30,602 nucleotides of DNA from a virus, in IMG/VR virus record IMGVR_UViG_3300020162_000556, positions 1 through 30,602 of that record. One strand, 5' to 3'. The notes under the pieces were generated by a model that saw only the letters and a program-made list of their open reading frames with translations, made no database searches and was not told where the DNA came from. Made by a program: the position numbers and the translations under genes. How positions within the stretch are numbered: position 1 is the first letter of the stretch; each line of letters opens with the position of its first letter. Below are positions 1-7,036 of the stretch, in pieces.

Positions 1-1026
1 AGTGAATCTACTGCTACGTCAGGTGCAATTTACTCAATTGGTGGAAGTTATGTGCCTGGCACAACATCTCTTGGTAATATGTATGGCATTGGATATGGGT
101 ATTCAGGCAATGCGGGAATAACAGCAACCGGAGTGCCGATTAACTTATGGGGAATGTATGTCGCTGATGCTGGCATATCGAGGATTTTCTTATCCTCGGG
201 TTCTGGTAACGGTTATTTTAATAACATGGTATTGGCAGGAGGTGATATGCGAGCGCCGATCTTCTATGATTATAATGACACCGGTCGTTACCTAGATCCA
301 AACGGAACTTCGTATTTAGGTACAATTTATTGTAGCGACATTTACAACCACCTAGGCGGATGGTTCCGTAACTATGGTGCAACTGGTATCTATAACCAAA
401 GCTATGGTAACCATTTTTATTCTAGAGCCGGTACTACTTGGGTAATTACTGGCGCCGGTGACAACGTAGAATTACAATTTAGATCTAACCACGAATCGAC
501 TATTCGTGGTTACGTTTACGCAGACACCTCAAACAACATGGGATTCTTGAATTCAGCCGGCAGTTGGCGTTTGCGTGTTGTTGGAGATGATTACTCACTA
601 GCCGATGGTAGCTCAATGCGAGCACAAATCTTCTATGATAGTAATAACACTACCTATTACGCCAACTTGGATGGAACAACTTATTGTTATTACTTACAAT
701 CAGCAACCACGATACAAGCCGATTCTGACAGAAGAATCAAAGACAATATTGAAACAATTCCAAATGCATTAGACAAAGTTTTGAGACTTAGAGGAACCAC
801 TTTCACCAGAACCGACTTACCAGATAAAAGTAAAAAATACATGGGTTTGATTGCCCAGGAAGTTCTAGCTGTTATTCCAGAAGTTGTTGGAGGATCAGAA
901 GAAACCAGATACTCAGTGAGTTACGGAGAAATTGTGGCGGTACTTATTGAGTCCATTAAAGAACTAAATGCAAAAGTTGATACCTTGCAAAAAACAATCC
1001 AAACGTATGAAACAGGTGATAAATAA
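1..1026 (+). CDS. Tail fibre / receptor-binding protein C-terminal part with S74 intramolecular chaperone (5' end outside window)
   Basis: The frame is open from base 1, so this is the 3' part of a longer gene; the GTG at 52 is only an internal codon. The body has fibre-like repeats: RAPIFYDYNDTGRYLDPNGT and, about 120 residues later, RAQIFYDSNNTTYYANLDGT. Between them lies a segment of the GNTGWYN-like type common in phage fibres (GATGIYNQSYGNHFY). The C-terminal ~100 residues match the peptidase S74 chaperone: SDRRIKDNI begins at the serine codon at 724, followed by the GLIAQEV and SVSYGEIVAVLIESIKEL segments and a terminal coiled coil. In this family the chaperone trimerises the fibre and cleaves itself off just before that serine. 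The neighbouring adhesin genes support a distal-tail role. The S74 call is firm; the type of fibre is not known. Confidence 0.88.
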   Translation, partial: SESTATSGAIYSIGGSYVPGTTSLGNMYGIGYGYSGNAGITATGVPINLWGMYVADAGISRIFLSSGSGNGYFNNMVLAGGDMRAPIFYDYNDTGRYLDPNGTSYLGTIYCSDIYNHLGGWFRNYGATGIYNQSYGNHFYSRAGTTWVITGAGDNVELQFRSNHESTIRGYVYADTSNNMGFLNSAGSWRLRVVGDDYSLADGSSMRAQIFYDSNNTTYYANLDGTTYCYYLQSATTIQADSDRRIKDNIETIPNALDKVLRLRGTTFTRTDLPDKSKKYMGLIAQEVLAVIPEVVGGSEETRYSVSYGEIVAVLIESIKELNAKVDTLQKTIQTYETGDK

Positions 1027-1047
1027 TTCTAAATAGGAACTGAATAG

Positions 1048-1707
1048 ATGGCAGTTAGATTATCCGGCACCAGTATTACATTTAATGATAACTCTGTACA
1101 AACGTCTGATACGTCAGATTCTGGCGGACTTATCAATGTAACTTCCTTTACTGCTAGCGGTACCTATACCGCACCAACAGGTACAACTAGAGTATTTGTA
1201 AAATGTACTGGTGGTGGTGGTGGATCTGCTGGATATTTAGAATCAGGTGGTGCATCAGGATATACTGAAAAAATGATCACAGGGTTATCTGGGGGCCATA
1301 CAACAGCCGTTACTGTGGGTGGGGGTGGCGGTGGAGTAGGATATTATGGTGGTGGTGGAGTGGGTGGAACCAGTAGTTTTGGCGCTTATTGTAGTGCAAC
1401 TGGTGGTAGTGGTGCAAATAATCACTGGACTCACACTGGTGGACATGGTGGCGGTGCAACTGGTGGAGATTTAAACATAAATGGTGGAAGCGGCAGCGGC
1501 CACGGCAATCACCATGGCTCCGCCGGACTTGGTAAAGGTGGCAGTAGTTATTGGGGTGGAGCACCAGCAAGACGACATAGTGGTGGTGAACTTATTGGGC
1601 CAGGAGCACCAGGATGCGGCGGATCAGGTAGTCCAACAGATGGCGGTGGTGCAGCCACTGGGCAACCTGGTGTGGGTGGAATAGTAGTAGTATATGCGTT
1701 TAGATAA
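1048..1707 (+). CDS. Glycine-rich tail adhesin, paralogue 1 of 3
   Basis: A 219-residue protein with a short N-terminal segment (SGTSITFNDNSVQTS), then a beta-rich stretch (TSFTASGTYTAP), then a long Gly/Ser/His domain with runs such as GGGGGSAGY, GGTSSFG and GGHGGG, closing with the hydrophobic strand GGIVVVYAFR. This layout fits the glycine-rich domain found in phage tip adhesins; T4 gp38-like tip proteins are a functional parallel, with polyglycine helices presenting variable loops to the host receptor. It lies 21 nt after the S74 fibre gene, with AGGAAC upstream of the ATG. Two paralogues follow directly. Host recognition is inferred from family and position; the receptor is unknown. Confidence 0.75.
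   Translation: MAVRLSGTSITFNDNSVQTSDTSDSGGLINVTSFTASGTYTAPTGTTRVFVKCTGGGGGSAGYLESGGASGYTEKMITGLSGGHTTAVTVGGGGGGVGYYGGGGVGGTSSFGAYCSATGGSGANNHWTHTGGHGGGATGGDLNINGGSGSGHGNHHGSAGLGKGGSSYWGGAPARRHSGGELIGPGAPGCGGSGSPTDGGGAATGQPGVGGIVVVYAFR
1363..1382 (+). repeat. 20-bp direct repeat in the adhesin genes, copy 1
   Basis: The sequence GGTGGAACCAGTAGTTTTGG encodes part of the GGTSSFG motif. Near-identical copies lie in the other two paralogues, each with one or two changes. They give short homology for recombination between the tandem genes. Confidence 0.7.
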
Positions 1708-1716
1708 GGACACAAA

Positions 1717-2367
1717 ATGGCTGTAACGTTGAGCGGAACTACAGTAAACATAAATGGTAACAGTCTTACCACGTATCCCAACGATGCAGGTACTATAGTT
1801 TCAGTCACTATGTTTACCAGCAGTGGTAATTATACGGTCCCCAGTAATAGCAAGATGGTTTTGGTTCAAGTTGTGGGTGGTGGAGGTGGATCTGCTGGTT
1901 ATTGTGAATCGGGTGGGGGTGGTGGATATGCAGAAGGCGCTTATACAGTATCAACAGGGCAGGTCATATCCGTCACAATAGGTGGTGGTGGAGGTGCTGT
2001 GGGATATTACGCTGGTGCCGGCACCGGCGGAACCAGTAGTTTTGGAAGTTATATAAGCGCAACCGGCGGTTATGGGGCAAATGTTAATTTTAGTCATGGT
2101 GGTGGTCATGGTGGAGTAGGTAGCGGTGGACAAGTTAATACAGCCGGCGGGGTTGGAACTGGTCACGCAAATCACGGAAGTCACTCACAAGCCGGGCAGG
2201 GTGGTGCTAGTTTTTTTGGCGGTTGTGGCGGTGTTCAACGCGGCAATGGCGGATTAAATTACGGCGGAAGTTGTCCAGGAGCAGGAGCACCGGGTGCAGT
2301 ATGTGATGTAGGGAGTACTGGTGCCGCTGGCACCGGCGGAATGGTAATAGTTACAGCTTACACATAA
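1717..2367 (+). CDS. Glycine-rich tail adhesin, paralogue 2 of 3
   Basis: A 216-residue paralogue of the preceding gene, starting 9 nt after its stop, with AAGGA upstream of the ATG. It keeps the same order: N-terminal SGTTVNINGNSLTT, the strand TMFTSSGNYTVPS, then GGGGGSAGYCESGGGGGY, GGTSSFGSYISATGG and SHGGGHGGVGSGG, and the terminal strand GGMVIVTAYT. The core is closer to paralogue 3 than to paralogue 1 (both have AGYCESGG and GGHGGVGSGGQV). The last third, from about residue 150, differs from both, as expected for receptor-facing loops. The role in adsorption is inferred; the domain type and the paralogy are seen directly. Confidence 0.73.
   Translation: MAVTLSGTTVNINGNSLTTYPNDAGTIVSVTMFTSSGNYTVPSNSKMVLVQVVGGGGGSAGYCESGGGGGYAEGAYTVSTGQVISVTIGGGGGAVGYYAGAGTGGTSSFGSYISATGGYGANVNFSHGGGHGGVGSGGQVNTAGGVGTGHANHGSHSQAGQGGASFFGGCGGVQRGNGGLNYGGSCPGAGAPGAVCDVGSTGAAGTGGMVIVTAYT
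2026..2045 (+). repeat. 20-bp direct repeat in the adhesin genes, copy 2
   Basis: GGCGGAACCAGTAGTTTTGG, one base different from copy 1 in the first paralogue. It encodes the same GGTSSFG motif in the same frame. Confidence 0.7.
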
Positions 2368-2382
2368 AAGAGAAACAAACGG

Positions 2383-3081
2383 ATGACAACTAGTATAACT
2401 GGCACCACATTAACTTTCAATGATAGTACCACTATGACCACGGTTCCGGACCGATCATTGGGTCAACCACTGGGAATTTCTACCTATACAGCCGCAGGGA
2501 CATATACCTGGACACCACCCGTTGGATGTAATAGGGTATTGGTCAGGGTAGTTGGTGGGGGTGGAGGTGCCGCTGGCTATTGTGAATCTGGTGGTGCAGG
2601 TGGATATGCAGAAGGATATCATACTACCAGTGCGGCACAAACTGTGGTTGTGGGTGCTGGTGGTGCTGGTACTGGATATTATAGTGCATCCGGTGTGGGT
2701 GGCACCAGTAGTTTTGGCGGATTTATAAGTGCAACCGGCGGCCAAGGGGCAAATAATAACTACAGTCACGCGGGTGGTCATGGTGGAGTAGGTAGTGGTG
2801 GACAGGTTCAAACGATTGGGGGGGCTGGCAGTGGTCATACCAACAGTGTGAACCATTGGCCTGGTGGTACCGGAGGCAAAAGTTATTTTGGTGGTGCTAC
2901 TGCAAAGATACGATCACATGGTGCAACGACAAACGTAGGCCAATTACCAGGCGGTGCGCCAGGGTCAGGTGGGCCAGGACAAGTAACAGATCATTCGCAT
3001 GGAGTAACACTCTTTGGCACCGCTGATTACTATAACAATCGTGGTGTAGCAGGTTGCGTGGTAGTTTATGCGTTTAAGTAA
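2383..3081 (+). CDS. Glycine-rich tail adhesin, paralogue 3 of 3
   Basis: The longest of the three tandem copies, 232 residues. The N-terminal part (ITGTTLTFNDSTTMTTVP, then STYTAAGTYTWTPPVG) lines up with the others. The Gly core has GGGGGAAGYCESGGAGGY, GGTSSFGGFISATGG and GGHGGVGSGGQV, and the end is GVAGCVVVYAFK. Its C-terminal third is extended and carries its own inserts (GKSYFGGATAKIRSHG and VTDHSHGVTLFG), making this region the most divergent of the set. The start is preceded by an A-rich stretch with AAGAGAAA, a weak ribosome site, so translation may be coupled to the gene before it (15-nt gap). A tip-adhesin role is inferred from domain type and position. Confidence 0.73.
   Translation: MTTSITGTTLTFNDSTTMTTVPDRSLGQPLGISTYTAAGTYTWTPPVGCNRVLVRVVGGGGGAAGYCESGGAGGYAEGYHTTSAAQTVVVGAGGAGTGYYSASGVGGTSSFGGFISATGGQGANNNYSHAGGHGGVGSGGQVQTIGGAGSGHTNSVNHWPGGTGGKSYFGGATAKIRSHGATTNVGQLPGGAPGSGGPGQVTDHSHGVTLFGTADYYNNRGVAGCVVVYAFK
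2698..2717 (+). repeat. 20-bp direct repeat in the adhesin genes, copy 3
   Basis: GGTGGCACCAGTAGTTTTGG, one base different from copy 1. The change (GGC for GGA) is silent, so the DNA differs while the GGTSSFG motif is kept. Confidence 0.7.
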
Positions 3082-3089
3082 TATAAATA
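3082..3089 (+). promoter_or_regulatory. T4-type late promoter octamer TATAAATA
   Basis: An exact match to the T4 late-promoter consensus directly after the third adhesin stop and 21 nt before the next ATG. By the T4 rule transcription would start near 3095, leaving a short leader with AAGGAAA as ribosome site. The octamer is seen; use by a gp55-like sigma factor is inferred. Confidence 0.65.
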
Positions 3090-3110
3090 GATAAAATAAG
3101 GAAAAATTCA

Positions 3111-3506
3111 ATGTTAAGAGCACTATTACATGCACAAGAACCAGGCAGAATCTGCGAGGTGGTGTCACCTGGTGCAGAATTTCCAGTTCATGAAAGTTTT
3201 TCGTGGGTTGATGTGCCAGACGGCACCACAGCAGTTGATACATACAATTCTGATGGTAGCATTACTAAATGGGATCCATTGACACAACCTGGATTTGCTG
3301 AGACTGCATATCGAATTGCCAGAGGTATAGCATATACGTCCATTGGTGACCAATTGGATATGTTGTATAAAGAATTAAAAACCAATGGAACTATTAGTAA
3401 TACCGGCCCCTGGGCACTCCATATTGCCAACGTAAAAGCAACCATACCCAAAGATGATCCAGCCGCGGTATTGGCTTGGAATAGACGGCAGGGCGGGTTA
3501 GAGTAA
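3111..3506 (+). CDS. Small conserved tail-associated phage protein
   Basis: A 131-residue protein with no signal peptide or membrane segment. Its middle carries the pattern AYTSIGDQLDMLYKEL (about residues 74-89), followed by WALHIANVKATIPKDDP. I associate the GDQLDMLY...VKA.IPK arrangement with small proteins encoded beside tail fibre genes in many phages, some annotated as tail assembly chaperones, but I cannot assign a function. It follows the three adhesin genes behind an exact TATAAATA octamer and has a good ribosome site (AAGGAAA), so it is probably a late gene made with the tail proteins. The N-terminal half (residues 10-60) looks beta-rich and has no pattern I recognise. Confidence 0.6.
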   Translation: MLRALLHAQEPGRICEVVSPGAEFPVHESFSWVDVPDGTTAVDTYNSDGSITKWDPLTQPGFAETAYRIARGIAYTSIGDQLDMLYKELKTNGTISNTGPWALHIANVKATIPKDDPAAVLAWNRRQGGLE

Positions 3507-3523
3507 TATATCCAGAAAAAGTC

Positions 3524-3552
3524 TTTACTATTTTTTTCATCCATGCTAGACT
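3524..3552 (+). promoter_or_regulatory. Sigma70-type promoter for the halogenase cassette
   Basis: TTTACT (3524-3529), a 17-bp spacer, then TAGACT (3547-3552) preceded by TGC, giving an extended -10. The gap between 3506 and 3586 holds no gene, and the promoter lies just before the three-gene redox cassette. The ribosome site AGGA follows at 3572-3575. Confidence 0.5.
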
Positions 3553-3585
3553 TGCTGATAAGTAAGTTTAACAGGACGAAATTAC

Positions 3586-4830
3586 ATGGACTTCAATAAT
3601 CGATTTTCCGTAGCACACTGGGATCGCTTTCCAGTAGGGCACGAACACGTTTTTTATGATACTATGAAAAATGCTGATCCCAGATATTTGGCCAATATAC
3701 ACGATGTATATTTTGGAAAATATTTCAATTATGTATACAATGGTCAGAACCGTCGCTGTGGAAATCCCATGGGAGTTGAGGCAAGTGACAAACAAATAGA
3801 TTATTTGTTCAAATTACAAGAAGAAACTGGTGTTCAAATCAGCTTAACCTTCAACACAGTAGAAGTTCCGCACGAAGTAGCATTTGATTATAATATTACA
3901 AAACAGTTTGTGGAATGGATTGGCAGTTATTACGATCGTGGTATGCGTAGTTGTACCATCAGTTCAGAACATATTATGCGATTGGGTTGGTTGCAAGAAC
4001 GATGTCCTGATATGCGTTGGAAAAGCACAGTGAATCAAATTGTGGCAGATGCACAGCAATTTATTGACTATGCATATCTGGGCTACAATAGTATCAATCT
4101 AGATCGCAGTTTAAATCGTAATCTCAAAGAACTAAAAAGAATTAAACGAGCACAAGATTACCTCAACAGTAAAAACCCCAAAAAGAAAGTTATAACCTTC
4201 CTGCTGGTTGCAGAGGCATGTATATATCATTGCCCATTTAAGAAAGAACATGATAGTGTGGGTGAAGTTATTAGTACTGATTACTTCCATGATTATGCAG
4301 ATCTTAGTTGTAATGCTTGGCGTAGTGTTCCAGAATTTGCCGCAAGTCCCAGGTCAGGTATTAACGTAGTAGCTAATGATATTGCCACATTTAACCAATT
4401 TGCCAGTTTAGTTGATGTGTTTAAATATTCAGGACGATTAACATCACCAGTGGCAGATCCAGCTGATTCTAAATTTATGAAGGCAGCTTGGTTTTATGCA
4501 CCCCCCAGTAAGTTTACACAAGCAAGGACTGATCCTGAAGATACAATTTATGCAAATGACTTTAATGAAATTGCAGACAATAACCTAGCGCCACTGCACA
4601 ATTGGATACCTGGATGGATTGATACACGGTATGGAGTGGGGGATTGGAGACATACTTATAAACCATACGATGGCATTTGGTCAACCGCTCCAGGAAAGAA
4701 ACTTGAAAAGTTGTTGTTGAATTGCCGTAGTCAATGCTGGGATTGTCATGAATGTGAAAGAACATTTGGTATGGCTGATGTGGATTCTGCATTGCAGATG
4801 AGGAAAAACTATGTTGAACTCCGACGTTAA
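3586..4830 (+). CDS. Peptidase U32-like TIM-barrel protein with two cysteine clusters, probable Fe-S enzyme
   Basis: A 414-residue protein. The middle shows a motif like those of the U32 family: E210-A-C212-x3-C216-P-x4-H222 after a hydrophobic strand (VITFLLV), and later VDVFKYSGR (277-284), which resembles the family's D-x-x-K-x-x-GR signature. U32 members TrhP, RlhA, UbiU and UbiV are TIM-barrel proteins that work in RNA or quinone hydroxylation, and the Ubi pair bind a 4Fe-4S cluster. The C-terminus adds a tight cluster, C380-x3-C384-x2-C387-x2-C390, which could hold a second metal site. It is first in a three-gene set and overlaps the next gene by 20 nt, which suggests coupled expression with the oxygenase and halogenase. 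Membership of U32 is my reading of motifs; a radical-SAM or other TIM-barrel Fe-S family is the main alternative. Confidence 0.6.
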   Translation: MDFNNRFSVAHWDRFPVGHEHVFYDTMKNADPRYLANIHDVYFGKYFNYVYNGQNRRCGNPMGVEASDKQIDYLFKLQEETGVQISLTFNTVEVPHEVAFDYNITKQFVEWIGSYYDRGMRSCTISSEHIMRLGWLQERCPDMRWKSTVNQIVADAQQFIDYAYLGYNSINLDRSLNRNLKELKRIKRAQDYLNSKNPKKKVITFLLVAEACIYHCPFKKEHDSVGEVISTDYFHDYADLSCNAWRSVPEFAASPRSGINVVANDIATFNQFASLVDVFKYSGRLTSPVADPADSKFMKAAWFYAPPSKFTQARTDPEDTIYANDFNEIADNNLAPLHNWIPGWIDTRYGVGDWRHTYKPYDGIWSTAPGKKLEKLLLNCRSQCWDCHECERTFGMADVDSALQMRKNYVELRR

Positions 4831-5410
4831 ACTTATTGACAATATAATTTCCAAATCGTATGCAGATGAAATTGAAAATGATATATTGCATTCTAAGTTT
4901 CCATTTTATTATATCAGTGATGTAACCAACGCAAACTATGGCGATAATTCAGGATGGACTCATTTACTATTCAATTTTGGTAACGAACCCACCCCATGGT
5001 TTCCGTTTATGAAACCGTTGGCACTGGCAGTAGCTGATGCTATTGAACAGCCCATATCCCAATTACTACGTATGCGGATAGGATTGCTAACACCAGGAGG
5101 TACAAAAGAATTTAATACTCCACATATTGATTTTGCCACACCACATCATACTGTTTGCTATTATGTCAATGATTCAGATGGTGATACAATAGTATTTGAT
5201 CAGACTATGCATGGGGCACCAACTGATCAGTTTACAGAAAAAGCATTATTTGAACATGTAGCAGAAACAAACTTCACTATTGCGGCCAGAGCAACCCCCA
5301 AGAAGGGTAGTATATGTTCGTTTGATGGAATGCGATTTCATGCAAGTAGTACCCCGAAAATTTCTAAAAGGCGTGTAGTTATCACGATAAATTATGTACC
5401 ACAACATTAA
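4811..5410 (+). CDS. 2-oxoglutarate/Fe(II)-dependent oxygenase-like protein
   Basis: A 199-residue single-domain protein of the double-stranded beta-helix type common in marine phages. The iron-binding triad is visible: H105-x-D107 in NTPHIDFAT and the distal H177 in GMRFHASS, with R187/R188 placed to bind the carboxylate of 2-oxoglutarate. RMRIGLLTPGG before the HxD and VCYYVNDSDGDTIVFD after it are typical of this group. Such enzymes use O2 and 2-oxoglutarate to hydroxylate or otherwise oxidise a substrate. The ATG lies inside the end of the U32-like gene and the gene overlaps the halogenase start by 17 nt, so the three are probably co-translated. The substrate is unknown; relation to prolyl 4-hydroxylases is likely only at fold level. 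Confidence 0.75.
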   Translation: MLNSDVKLIDNIISKSYADEIENDILHSKFPFYYISDVTNANYGDNSGWTHLLFNFGNEPTPWFPFMKPLALAVADAIEQPISQLLRMRIGLLTPGGTKEFNTPHIDFATPHHTVCYYVNDSDGDTIVFDQTMHGAPTDQFTEKALFEHVAETNFTIAARATPKKGSICSFDGMRFHASSTPKISKRRVVITINYVPQH

Positions 5411-7004
5411 ATCTATATTAATAGTAGGTGGCGGCACCAGCGGTTGGATGACCGCGGCCGCAATAGCAAAACGTTTACCACACATAAAACTTTCCCTGGT
5501 AGAAAGCCCAGATGTTCCTGTGATTGGAGTGGGAGAAAGTACTCTGGGACACATTAACCAATACTTCCATTTGTTGGGGTTAACTGATGAAGAATGGATG
5601 CCGCATTGTAATGCCACATATAAAACCAGTATCAAGTTTATAGATTTTAGAGAAAATCCCACAGAAGTTCCACACAAGTTTCATTACCCGTTTGGGAAAT
5701 ATGATGTGACGGATAAACCACGAGAAATTATGGATTGGTTTTTATATAAAGCCAAACATCCAGAATTAGATCCATACAATTTTGCTGAATTCTTTCATGA
5801 TTCAATATTAATGACAGATCGCAATAAGTTAACTAGCAATGCTGATCGTAAAATTCGTGGATTTAATTTTGCATCTGATACAGCATATCATTTTGAAGCA
5901 TCATTGTTTGGTATATATTTGCGTGATCACATTTGTTTGCCATCTGGCATGACTCATGTATTAGACCATGTTGTGGACATTGCTCAAAATGAAGATGGTA
6001 GTATCAAAGAAATAAACACCAAAAATAACGGTGCCTTAACCGCAGATTTGTATATTGATTGTACTGGTTTTAAATCCATGTTGTTGGAACAAAAGTTAGG
6101 GGTAGAGTTTGTTTCGTTTAAAGAAACATTGTTAAATGATCGTGCAGTAGCTACAGTAATTCCATATATTGATAAAACGACAGAAATGGAAAACTACACC
6201 AGTTGTACGGCTATTGAATGTGGCTGGGTGTGGAATATACCGTTATGGCATCGTATTGGCACAGGATATGTGTATAGTAGTCAATTTGCTACCGAGGAAC
6301 AGGCCGAGGAACAATTTAGAAAACATTTGGCCAGTAACCGAATGATTTTTCCCGACGCAGATCGAGCCAAAAATGCAGAATTTAGACATATAAAGATCAA
6401 GCATGGAGTACATAAACGTGCTTGGGAAAAGAATGTTGTGGCAGTGGGATTGTCTAATGGCTTTATTGAACCATTGGAAAGTACTGGGTTAATGTTGACG
6501 CATGAATGCATCATTAAAATCGTTGCCATGTTAACAATGCGTAATGGGTTTGTGAATCAGCATGAAGTAGATATGTTTAACCATGCATTTTTTGAACAAA
6601 CAATTGGTATGAAAGAATTTGTTTCAGAACATTATGCGTTAAGTGGTCGGCATGATACTCCATACTGGAAAAAAGTTGCTGGGGATATAACATATAGTCC
6701 CTCAATGCGAGATTTTACACCAGAAATGTACAACCAATATAATTCAATGGCACAAAGTATGCACCGTTCCAGATCATTTACCATTGGTACTGCTGGCATT
6801 ACATATATTGCTGCCGGTATGGGATTTAACCCCATGGATGCTGTGAATAAAAAGTTTAAAGATGCTGGATATGGTGAGATCGACGGATATGAAGAAGCAG
6901 TATATGCTATGTGGACAGCACATCGTGATGAAGTATTGAAAGTAATCGATACTTTGCCTACTCATTATGAATTTCTTAAAAACAATATTCACAAGAATCG
7001 TTGA
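5394..7004 (+). CDS. Flavin-dependent halogenase (tryptophan halogenase family)
   Basis: A 536-residue protein, the usual size of the family. Residues 10-18 (IVGGGTSGW) form the GxGxxG FAD site. VGVGEST (about 44-50) and K77 in the TYKTSIKF segment match the region of the catalytic lysine (K79 in PrnA). WVWNIP at 278-283 is the W-x-W-x-I-P hallmark, and GFIEPLESTG (356-365) carries the conserved acidic residue. The enzymes take FADH2 from a reductase, make HOCl or HOBr and pass it along a tunnel to the lysine. A cyanophage homologue, VirX1, has been shown to iodinate many substrates, so a broad range is possible. No flavin reductase gene is in the window, so a host reductase would be needed. 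It is last in the cassette, and its stop codon falls inside the -35 box of the primase promoter. Confidence 0.92.
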   Translation: MYHNIKSILIVGGGTSGWMTAAAIAKRLPHIKLSLVESPDVPVIGVGESTLGHINQYFHLLGLTDEEWMPHCNATYKTSIKFIDFRENPTEVPHKFHYPFGKYDVTDKPREIMDWFLYKAKHPELDPYNFAEFFHDSILMTDRNKLTSNADRKIRGFNFASDTAYHFEASLFGIYLRDHICLPSGMTHVLDHVVDIAQNEDGSIKEINTKNNGALTADLYIDCTGFKSMLLEQKLGVEFVSFKETLLNDRAVATVIPYIDKTTEMENYTSCTAIECGWVWNIPLWHRIGTGYVYSSQFATEEQAEEQFRKHLASNRMIFPDADRAKNAEFRHIKIKHGVHKRAWEKNVVAVGLSNGFIEPLESTGLMLTHECIIKIVAMLTMRNGFVNQHEVDMFNHAFFEQTIGMKEFVSEHYALSGRHDTPYWKKVAGDITYSPSMRDFTPEMYNQYNSMAQSMHRSRSFTIGTAGITYIAAGMGFNPMDAVNKKFKDAGYGEIDGYEEAVYAMWTAHRDEVLKVIDTLPTHYEFLKNNIHKNR

Positions 7005-7030
7005 CTTGTAAGGTAATGAAATGTTACACT
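7001..7030 (+). promoter_or_regulatory. Sigma70-type promoter for primase, placed for a leaderless start
   Basis: TTGACT (7001-7006), an 18-bp spacer, TACACT (7025-7030). The TGA inside the -35 is the halogenase stop. A start site 7 nt after the -10 falls at about 7037, which is the A of the primase ATG. Confidence 0.6.
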
Positions 7031-7036
7031 ATATAG

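Noticed and set aside
1310-2856. Several - strand frames opposite the glycine-rich adhesins, and a + frame at 1481
   Set aside because: Their products are low-complexity mirrors (His/Leu-rich or Thr/Ser-rich) of the Gly codons, with no start signals.
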